DNA of 64,000 bases. Origin: Brachybacterium phenoliresistens. GTDB lineage: Bacteria > Actinomycetota > Actinomycetes > Actinomycetales > Dermabacteraceae. Location of the stretch: the NCBI RefSeq assembly GCF_000576425.1, contig NZ_KK069991.1:306953-370952 (forward strand), read 5' to 3'. Shown one piece after another: positions 58,120 to 64,000 of this stretch. The notes beneath the pieces are model-generated. The model was not told the origin of the DNA, did no database searches, and worked only from the letters and a program-made list of their open reading frames with translations. The position numbers were made by a program, and so were the translations under genes. Position 1 is the first letter of the stretch. Every line of letters starts with the position of its first letter.

Positions 58120-59184
58120 ATGCACGACGACGTGCCCCAGGGCCGCCGCAGCCTGCGCCGCCGCAGCCTGCTGCAGGGGCTGGCCGGCGCCGCCGCCGGC
58201 GCGGCCGCCCTGAGCGCCTGCGCCGGAGGCGACGGACCCCGCCGCACCGATTCGGTGCGCATCATCCTCGGCCACGGCGCCGCCCCCGGGAACCCCCGGT
58301 CCGACGGCGCCCTCGCCTTCCAGCGTCTGGTCGCCGAGCAGTCCGGCGGCGAGGTCGAGATCCAGATTCTCGGTCAGGAATCCGTCGGCAACGACACCGA
58401 GATGATGGTGTCGGTGGCCGCCGGCACCCTGGACATGTCCATCAACTCCCAGGGGCCCTTCTCCTCCTATGTGCCGGAGGCGGCCCTCATCGGTCTTCCG
58501 TTCCTCTTCGAGAGCTCCGCGCACGCTTACGCCGTGCTGGACGGCGCCCTGCAGGACACCATCGCGGCACGGGCCGAGGAGGTCGGCTTCCACGTCCTGA
58601 ACCTGTGGGACAACGGCATGCGCGACATCAGCAACTCCGTCCGGTCGATCGCCTCTCCCGAGGACGTCGCCGGGCTCAAGATCCGCACCCCCGACGACCC
58701 GATGACCATCGACATCTTCGGCGAGCTCGGGGCGAACCCGACCCCGCTGGCCTTCGGCGAGCTGTATCTCGCGCTGCGCCAGGGGGCGGTCGACGGCCAA
58801 GAGAACCCGGTGGTCAACATCAAGAGCTCCTCCCTCCAGGAGGTGCAGTCCCACCTCGCGGTGACCGGCCACAAGTACGAGGTGAACCCCTTCGTCATGT
58901 CCACGACCCGCTGGAAGAACCTCTCCGAGGACATCCGGCAGGTCATCGCCTCGGCCGCGCAGGGCGCCGTCGAGGAGCAGCGCCGCCTGATGACCGAGCA
59001 GACCGCCGCGATCTACACCGAGTTCGAACAGGTCCTCGAGGTCACCCACCCCGATCGCGCCGAGTTCCGCGAGGCGACCGCTCCCGTCGCCGAGCGATGG
59101 CAGGCGGAGCACCCGGACTTCTTCGACCAGATCACCACCGCCGCGGAGGCGATCCGCGCCGAGCACGAGGAGCAGCCGGCATGA
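58120..59184 (+). CDS. TRAP transporter substrate-binding lipoprotein (DctP family)
   Basis: A 354-residue receptor with a twin-arginine lipoprotein signal (RRRSLLQGLAG...ALSAC, Cys about 34). The mature part follows DctP: GHGAAPGNPRSDGALAFQRLVAEQSGGEVEI, ALIGLPFLFESSAHAYAVLDG and the ligand Arg region LKIRTPDDPMTIDIFGELGANPTPLAFGELYLALRQGAVDGQENP. The conserved Arg in KIRTP binds a carboxylate in most TRAP receptors, hinting at an acidic ligand, though polyol-binding members exist. ATG 58120 has GGAGGAG. Confidence 0.92.
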   Translation: MHDDVPQGRRSLRRRSLLQGLAGAAAGAAALSACAGGDGPRRTDSVRIILGHGAAPGNPRSDGALAFQRLVAEQSGGEVEIQILGQESVGNDTEMMVSVAAGTLDMSINSQGPFSSYVPEAALIGLPFLFESSAHAYAVLDGALQDTIAARAEEVGFHVLNLWDNGMRDISNSVRSIASPEDVAGLKIRTPDDPMTIDIFGELGANPTPLAFGELYLALRQGAVDGQENPVVNIKSSSLQEVQSHLAVTGHKYEVNPFVMSTTRWKNLSEDIRQVIASAAQGAVEEQRRLMTEQTAAIYTEFEQVLEVTHPDRAEFREATAPVAERWQAEHPDFFDQITTAAEAIRAEHEEQPA

Positions 59185-59837
59185 GCCCCAGAGCATCCTC
59201 CCCGTCGTCCCCGGCCTCGGCCGACGGGCGCGCCCCCGTCATCACCGAGGAGGACCTGCAGGCGCTGGACACCACCGGCGGCCATGCCGAGGAGTCCCGC
59301 CCCGAGGACCCCGTCAACGCCGTCGCGGCCACCGTGGGCTCCGTTCTCGCGATCGCGGGCACCGCGATCATCGTCGTGCTCGTGACCGTCTCGGTGGTCC
59401 TGCGCTACGTCCTGAACTCGTCGCTCCCCGTGGCCTCCGAGGGGCCGACCTACCTCTTCCCCTGGCTGATCGCCGGCGGCGCCGTCGTCGCCCAGGCCAC
59501 CCGCGGCCACATCGCCGTGGACGTGCTGGTCAGCCGCCTCCACGGGAAGGCCTACGATCGCGCGCAGATCCTCACGTGGGCCTTCGTGTCCGTCCTGCTG
59601 GGGTACCTCACCTATCTCGCCGCCTACCTGATCCCGCCGATGGCGGCGCAGTCCACGCCGATCATGGGCTGGCCCCAGCTGGGCAGCTTCGGCGCATTCA
59701 TCGTCATGGTCGCCGTGATGACCGTGCAGGCCGCCGCCCGCACCGTGCACTACGCCCGCCACGGCGCCCCCGAGCCCGACCACCGCGTGGCCGCCGCGAG
59801 CGCCGCCGCCCCGACGCAGGAGGTTCCCGGTGCTTGA
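59181..59837 (+). CDS. TRAP transporter small permease (DctQ family)
   Basis: A 218-residue protein with four membrane helices in the DctQ pattern: VTVSVVLRYVLNSSLP, FPWLIAGGAVVAQATRGHIAVDVLVSRLHGKAYDRAQ and a C-terminal helix. The N-terminal 45 residues are a charged extension longer than usual. It overlaps the binding-protein stop (ATGA) and, at its 3' end, the large permease start by 8 bp. Confidence 0.9.
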   Translation: MSPRASSPSSPASADGRAPVITEEDLQALDTTGGHAEESRPEDPVNAVAATVGSVLAIAGTAIIVVLVTVSVVLRYVLNSSLPVASEGPTYLFPWLIAGGAVVAQATRGHIAVDVLVSRLHGKAYDRAQILTWAFVSVLLGYLTYLAAYLIPPMAAQSTPIMGWPQLGSFGAFIVMVAVMTVQAAARTVHYARHGAPEPDHRVAAASAAAPTQEVPGA

Positions 59838-61101
59838 AGCCCTGCTGGCCATCGTCGTCTTCCTCGTCCTGCTGCTGATGGGCGTGCCCGTCGCCTTCTC
59901 CATCATCGCCGGGGCGATCGTGGGCCTGTTCGCCGTGGGCTCCCTGCCCATGGAGGGACTCGCCCAGCAGTCGTTCAGCCCGGTGGGCGACTACTCGATG
60001 CTCGCCATCCCCTTCTTCATCCTCACCGCCGACCTGCTGTTCAGCGGCACGCTGGGCGGCCAGGTGATCGGGCTGGCCACCCGGGTGGTGGGCCGGTTCC
60101 GCGGCGGCGTCGGCATGACCAGCGTCCTGACCAACACCGTCTTCTCGGGGATCTCCGGATCGGCCGTCGCGGATGCGACCGGCATCGGCAAGGTCGTCAT
60201 CCCCTGGACGCAGCGGCTGGGGTACGGCGGCGGGTACGCGACAGCGGTCAACGCCTCCGCCGCCACGCTGGGCGTGATCCTGCCGCCGTCGATCCCCATG
60301 ATCCTGTTCGCCGCCGCCTCCGGCGCCTCGGTCGCCGAGGTCTTCAACGCCGGTGTCGGCCCCGGCGTCCTCACGGCCGTCCTGCTGCTGGTGCTGTGCT
60401 GGGCGGTGGCCGCCAAGGCCGGGTTCCCTCGGGTGAAGGCGCGCTTCACCCTCAAGCGGCTGCTGGTGGACCTGCTGTTCGCGACCCCGGCGATCCTCAT
60501 CCCCGTGATCCTGATCCGCGTGGTGCTGTTCACCGGCGTCGCCACCGTCACCGAGGTGTCGGTCCTCGCCGTGATCTACGCGGTCGCGATCCGCGTGCTG
60601 CTGTACCGGGACCTCAGCCTGACGCAGCTGCGCCGGGCCGTGGTCGAATCGGCGGCGGCGAGCGCCGTGGTGCTCGTGCTGATCATGTTCTCCTCGGCCC
60701 TGGCCTGGCTGCTCACCATCCAGGAGGCGCCCCAGGCGCTGGCCGGGACGATCACGGGAGCGTTCGGGCAGGAGTGGATGGTCATCCTCGCGATGATCGT
60801 GATCCTGCTGGTCACGGGCATGTTCCTGGACATGGCCCCGGCGATCCTGCTGCTCACGCCCGTGCTGCTGCCGCTGGCGGACGCGATCGGCCTGGACCTC
60901 ATCCACCTGGGCATCATCATGGTCGTGACCCTCGCGCTGGGCCTGTACACCCCGCCGGTGGGGACCACCCTGTTCATCTCGGCGGCGATCGGGCGGGTCC
61001 CGGTGCTCGCCACCGCCCGCGCGCTGCTGCCGTTCTACCTGGTGGGGCTCGTGGTCGTGCTCGCGGTCGCCTACCTGCCGCATCTGCTGGGGATCACGTG
61101 A
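59830..61101 (+). CDS. TRAP transporter large permease (DctM family)
   Basis: A 423-residue permease with about 12 helices. DctM signatures: PFFILTADLLFSGTLGGQVIGLATRVVG, FSGISGSAVADATGIGKVVIPW, YATAVNASAATLGVILPPSIPMILFA and GLYTPPVGTTLFISAAIG. It uses a sodium gradient to drive uptake with DctP and DctQ. It starts at GTG 59830, inside the dctQ frame. Its stop is overlapped by a 24-codon frame (GTGA at 61098). Confidence 0.93.
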   Translation: MLEALLAIVVFLVLLLMGVPVAFSIIAGAIVGLFAVGSLPMEGLAQQSFSPVGDYSMLAIPFFILTADLLFSGTLGGQVIGLATRVVGRFRGGVGMTSVLTNTVFSGISGSAVADATGIGKVVIPWTQRLGYGGGYATAVNASAATLGVILPPSIPMILFAAASGASVAEVFNAGVGPGVLTAVLLLVLCWAVAAKAGFPRVKARFTLKRLLVDLLFATPAILIPVILIRVVLFTGVATVTEVSVLAVIYAVAIRVLLYRDLSLTQLRRAVVESAAASAVVLVLIMFSSALAWLLTIQEAPQALAGTITGAFGQEWMVILAMIVILLVTGMFLDMAPAILLLTPVLLPLADAIGLDLIHLGIIMVVTLALGLYTPPVGTTLFISAAIGRVPVLATARALLPFYLVGLVVVLAVAYLPHLLGIT

Positions 61102-61172
61102 TCGCCGCGGCGCTGCCGGCGCTGCCGGCGCTCCCGGCGCTCGCCGCGATCCCGGCCGGAGCCGGGAGCTGA
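61098..61172 (+). CDS. possible 24-residue hydrophobic micro-ORF coupled to dctM
   Basis: GTG 61098 overlaps the dctM stop (GTGA) and the frame runs to a TGA at 61170-61172, one base before the end of the convergent kinase gene. The product is a Leu-Pro-Ala repeat (ALPALPALPALAAIPAG). It fills the spacer exactly, but its repetitive GC-rich sequence could be a terminator region instead. Confidence 0.2.
   Translation: MIAAALPALPALPALAAIPAGAGS
61150..61167. terminator. hairpin between dctM and the convergent kinase gene
   Basis: TCCCGGC-CGGA-GCCGGGA, 7-bp stem and 4-nt loop, in the 71-bp convergent spacer. Confidence 0.5.
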
Positions 61173-62714
61173 TCAGGCCCGCGGTGCGGGGGAGTCCTCC
61201 TCCTGCATCCGTGCGAGGGCATGGCTGATGGAGCGGGTCGCGGGGTACAGCTCCCGGTACAGCCCGTACAGCGCGTCGTAGCGCTCCCGGGTCGCGGGGT
61301 CGGGCTCGCACCGCCGCTCGACCGGGTTCCACGAGGAGGCATCGGCCCCGAGCACGCGGGCCGCCGCGAGCATCGCGTCCCCGTACGAGGCGCCGATGGT
61401 CACGCGCGGCAGCTCCTGGGCCAGCCCGGTCACGTCGGCGACGATCTGCGGCCACAGCCCGGTGCGGGTGCCGCCGCCCAGCGCGACCGTCCGGGAGATC
61501 GCGCAGCCCTGCGCGCGCAGCTCCTCGAGATGGTGGCGCACCCCGTACGCGGCCGCCTCGAGCACGGCCCGGTACAGGTCCCCGCGCCCGTGCGAGAGGG
61601 TGAGCCCGGCGACCACGCCGCGCGCCTCCGGATCCGCCAGCGGGGAGCGCTCCCCGGAGAAGTACGGCAGCACCAGCAGGCCGCGGGCGCCCGGCGGGCT
61701 CTGCGCGGCATCGGCCACCAGCTCGCCCACGTCCGGGGCGGAGAGCAGGTCCCGCAGCCAGGTGGTGATCGCCCCGGAGGCCGCCATGCCGCCGGTGAGC
61801 ATGCTGGTGCCCTCGGTCGTGCCCGGGGTCGGGAACAGGTGGCGGCTGGTCACCGGCTGCGGGGTCATGGCCAGCAGGAACGTGGTCGTCCCGTACATGA
61901 GCATGAGATCCCCCGGGGCGCGGACGCCCCCGCTGACGGCCTCCGCCCAGGCATCGATCGTGCCCGCCAGCACGGGCGTTCCCGCGGGAACGCCCGGGAG
62001 CGCGGCGGCGACGCCGGGCAGGACGTGCCCGGCGACCTCGTCGGCCCAGAGCAGGCGCGGCAGCTCCAGGCCGGGAGCGGCGGCCTCGGCCCAGGGGGCG
62101 TGCCAGTCGCGGGCGGCGATGTCGTACAGCGGCGCGACCTGGGCCGCGCTCGCACGGTCCAGGACGTACGCGCCGGTCAGGCGGCGCACCAGGAACGAGG
62201 ACGGCATCAGCAGGCGGCGGGCGCGGGCGTAGCGCTCCGGCTCCTTCTGGGCGACCCAGAGGATCTTCGGGCCGGCGGCCTGCGCGGTGAGCGAGCACCC
62301 GCTGCGGCGCAGGATCTCCTCGGGGCCGAGCCGCGCGTCCAGGGCGCGGATCTGCGCCTCGGCGCGCGTGTCCACGCCGTAGAGGATGGCCGGGCGCACG
62401 GGAGCATCGTCCTCGTCGACCAGCAGCACGCAGGGCCCCATGCCGGACACGCCGATCGCCGCGATCCGGGACCCGCGGGCCAGGGCCGCCGATCCGAGCT
62501 CGCGGGCGATGCCCAGGAACTCGTCCCACCAGATCCCCGCGTCCATCTCGACGTGGCCGGGGGCGGGACGGGAGACCTGGTGCTCGCGCACGGCCGTGGC
62601 GAGGACCTCGCCGTCCGGCGCGACGAGCACGCCCTTGGTGCTCGAGGTGCCCACGTCCACGCCCAGCACCACGCTGCCGGGGGCGGGCGCGGGCCGCTGC
62701 GTGCCTGGAGCCAT
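61173..62714 (-). CDS. FGGY-family carbohydrate kinase
   Basis: A 513-residue sugar kinase. The ATPase fold is complete: VVLGVDVGTSSTKGVLVAPDG (phosphate 1), GHVEMDAGIWW, GVSGMGPCVLLVDEDDAPVRPAILYGVDTRAE, the catalytic Asp in AGTIDAWAEAVSGGV and GGGTRTGLWPQIVADVTG (adenosine loop). It resembles xylulokinases but the YGVDTRA segment differs from D-xylulokinase, so another ketose or polyol is likely. It is convergent with the TRAP operon and divergent from a SorC regulator. With the split transketolase it could supply the ketose phosphate to be cleaved. GAAGGG lies 9 nt before ATG 62714. Confidence 0.88.
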   Translation of the reverse strand: MAPGTQRPAPAPGSVVLGVDVGTSSTKGVLVAPDGEVLATAVREHQVSRPAPGHVEMDAGIWWDEFLGIARELGSAALARGSRIAAIGVSGMGPCVLLVDEDDAPVRPAILYGVDTRAEAQIRALDARLGPEEILRRSGCSLTAQAAGPKILWVAQKEPERYARARRLLMPSSFLVRRLTGAYVLDRASAAQVAPLYDIAARDWHAPWAEAAAPGLELPRLLWADEVAGHVLPGVAAALPGVPAGTPVLAGTIDAWAEAVSGGVRAPGDLMLMYGTTTFLLAMTPQPVTSRHLFPTPGTTEGTSMLTGGMAASGAITTWLRDLLSAPDVGELVADAAQSPPGARGLLVLPYFSGERSPLADPEARGVVAGLTLSHGRGDLYRAVLEAAAYGVRHHLEELRAQGCAISRTVALGGGTRTGLWPQIVADVTGLAQELPRVTIGASYGDAMLAAARVLGADASSWNPVERRCEPDPATRERYDALYGLYRELYPATRSISHALARMQEEDSPAPRA

Positions 62715-62891
62715 GGAACTGCACCCTTCGCCGTCGTGACCTCGTCGTCCGCCCCGCGCGGACCGGTCCGGGCGACGCTGTCATCCTGCCACGCCCCCGC
62801 GCGCTTCCCGCCACGGCCGATGCGGCGCCCGGCAGGAGCCGGCGCGCGGCGGATCCGGCGGGCGGGACGGCGCGGGACCGGGAGGTATCTA

Positions 62892-62897
62892 TAGGAT
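62892..62897 (+). promoter_or_regulatory. -10 candidate for the SorC-family gene
   Basis: TAGGAT within TATCTATAGGAT, an AT-rich island in the 237-bp divergent spacer; the leader would be about 50 nt. The rest of the spacer (62715-62885) is GC-rich and I see no operator in it. Confidence 0.4.
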
Positions 62898-62951
62898 CGT
62901 GCCCGCACCCGGGCCCCAGCGGCGGCCCGCCGCGACGAGGAGGAGGTGCGC

Positions 62952-63887
62952 GTGCTCGAGACGACCATGGATCTGCAGCTGCTGCATCGCGCCGCCTCGG
63001 CCTACTACCTCGACGACCTGCGCCAGGCGGAGATCGCGGCCAAGCTCGGCGTCTCCCGCCCCACGGTCAGCAAGCTGCTGGCCGAGGCGCGCCGCATCGG
63101 CATGGTCCGCTTCGAGGTGCTCGACGTGACCACGGCCGATCTCGACGATCTCGCCGCGCGGCTGCGGGAGACGCTCGGGGTGGAGTCGGTCCGCATCGCC
63201 CCGGGCGACCAGGTCCAGCGCGAGTACCGCGGACTCGGCGAGCTGCTCGCCGAGGAGCTCGCCGCGCTCGGGCTGCGTCGCGGCGACGCGCTGCTGATCT
63301 CCTCGGGCCGGACCACCTTCGCCGTCAGCGGCATGCCCATGCTGCCCCCGCTGCCGGGCGTGATCATCGCCCCGACCGTCGGCGGCCTGCAGGAGCCCGA
63401 CCAGGCCTATCAGACCAACGACACCGCGCGCCGCATCGCCGCCCGCACCGGTGCGGAGTCCCGCTCGATCTTCGCGCCGGCCCTGCCCAGCGCCAGCCTC
63501 TGGTCCTCGCTGCAGGCCGATCCGAGCTTCCGGGAGATCACCGACCTGTGGGACCGGGCGCGGGCCGTGATCGTCGGCGTCGGCGCCCCGTATGCGCGGC
63601 GCGAATCCCTCACCAGCGTGGTCCCGCGCGAGGAGCCCTCCCTCGAGGCCGCGGCGGGGGACATCTGCCTGCACTTCTTCGGCGACGACGGCGAGCCGAT
63701 GGCCTTCCCCGGCTCGGACCGCCTGGTGCGGCCCAGCCTCGACCAGCTCCACGCGGTGCCGACGATCTTCGCGCTCGCGGCGGGACGCGAGAAGGCTCGC
63801 TCCATCCGGGCCGGCGCCCGGGCGCAGCTGTTCACGCACCTCATCACCGACGTGCCCACGGCCGAGGCCGTGCTCGCCGAGGCCTGA
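62952..63887 (+). CDS. SorC-family sugar-binding transcriptional regulator
   Basis: A 311-residue regulator. Helix-turn-helix at about residues 15-50 (YYLDDLRQAEIAAKLGVSRPTVSKLLAEARRIGMV), then the SorC effector domain (GDALLISSGRTTFAV, IIAPTVGGLQEPDQAYQTNDTARRIAARTG, VIVGVGAPYARR). The start GTG 62952 has AGGAGG five nt upstream, better placed than GTG 62946 or ATG 62967. It is divergent from the FGGY kinase, so it probably senses the kinase product and gives this end of the locus a second control besides the FadR-type protein. Confidence 0.88.
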   Translation: MLETTMDLQLLHRAASAYYLDDLRQAEIAAKLGVSRPTVSKLLAEARRIGMVRFEVLDVTTADLDDLAARLRETLGVESVRIAPGDQVQREYRGLGELLAEELAALGLRRGDALLISSGRTTFAVSGMPMLPPLPGVIIAPTVGGLQEPDQAYQTNDTARRIAARTGAESRSIFAPALPSASLWSSLQADPSFREITDLWDRARAVIVGVGAPYARRESLTSVVPREEPSLEAAAGDICLHFFGDDGEPMAFPGSDRLVRPSLDQLHAVPTIFALAAGREKARSIRAGARAQLFTHLITDVPTAEAVLAEA

Positions 63888-64000
63888 GCCCCGGGTGCGT
63901 CGGCGCCCGCGCGGACGGGCGCCCCAGCACCGGCGGGGCGGCGCATGTGCTCCGGCCCCTCGAGCCATTGCACGCGGCTGTTCCAGAGATGGCGGGCGGG
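63888..64000. other. window end, no gene seen
   Basis: 113 bp after the SorC-family gene. A weak GGGCGCC-type inverted segment at about 63915-63940 may be part of a terminator. Nothing else is recognised. Confidence 0.3.

Noticed and set aside
59704..62814. Long minus-strand frame antisense to the TRAP genes
   Set aside because: Repetitive Gln/His/Asp/Gly composition; TRAP genes on the plus strand are unambiguous.
1..64000. tRNA, rRNA, insertion sequences, integrases, CRISPR arrays
   Set aside because: No cloverleaf with a GGTTCGA-type T-loop, no transposase motif and no regular spaced repeats were found by eye; a tRNAscan or ISfinder run would be more sensitive.

Overview
The window looks like chromosomal DNA of a high-GC actinobacterium. 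By my reading it is roughly 70-73% G+C, with strong GC3 bias, Shine-Dalgarno starts mixed with TAnnnT boxes placed 6-8 nt before start codons (leaderless promoters), ATGA/GTGA operon overlaps, a DUF222/HNH protein of the 13E12 type and a FadR/SorC/AraC-rich regulator set. The gene content fits Micrococcales and reminds me of Brachybacterium (Dermabacteraceae). The genus is an inference from content, not from a search. I see no rRNA, tRNA, insertion sequence, integrase or CRISPR array.

Layout. 1-10 kb: membrane protein fragment, MFS exporter convergent with an AraC regulator, DUF6157, HNH/DUF222 protein, lactonase-like propeller, SelO AMPylator, GNAT. 10-12.8 kb: TetR regulator divergent from an isomerase + Gfo/Idh dehydrogenase pair, then an NYN protein. 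12.9-18.5 kb: PTS block (ptsI convergent with ptsH, mtlD and mtlA), giving general PTS proteins plus mannitol uptake and oxidation. 18.5-28 kb: GtrA protein, pyridoxine kinase, a polar amino-acid ABC operon in gluABCD order, a quaternary-amine (osmoprotectant) ABC operon, fdhD. 28-30 kb: a small accessory segment (DUF559-like protein, small membrane protein, ASCH protein) bracketed by two related long hairpins whose stems carry a compensatory base-pair change. 30-35.5 kb: SorC regulator divergent from glpD-glpF-glpK. 35.5-42.7 kb: XRE-cupin regulator, DHA2 exporter + Rossmann protein, LysR/SDR pair, FAD oxidoreductase + Gfo/Idh. 42.8-49.7 kb: secreted GH74-type glycosidase with two identical LacI-type palindromes, Nudix, adenosine deaminase, glutathione peroxidase, AraC/quinone-reductase pair. 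49.8-51.2 kb: a stand-alone PheS core fused to an FDX-ACB domain, preceded by a leaderless 18-codon ORF. 51.3-53.1 kb: lipoprotein and a lower-GC orphan gene. 53.1-63.9 kb: a probable sugar or sugar-acid catabolic locus (FadR regulator, split transketolase, SDR, TIM-barrel isomerase, TRAP transporter, FGGY kinase, SorC regulator) with three related ATTGGTC-type palindromes.

How the parts work together. Mannitol enters through MtlA, phosphorylated via EI and HPr, and is oxidised by MtlD to fructose 6-phosphate. Glycerol enters through GlpF, is phosphorylated by GlpK and oxidised by GlpD. The 53-64 kb locus has every step type needed to import a polyol, ketose or sugar acid (TRAP), oxidise or isomerise it (SDR, TIM barrel), phosphorylate it (FGGY) and cleave it by two-carbon transfer (split transketolase). 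Its substrate is unknown.

Most interesting leads: the covarying hairpin pair at 28.1/30.1 kb; the mitochondrial-type PheRS-like ligase with its upstream mini-ORF; the TRAP/split-transketolase locus with a visible regulon signature; and a strongly over-used octamer, GGCCGATG, found in genes and spacers alike.
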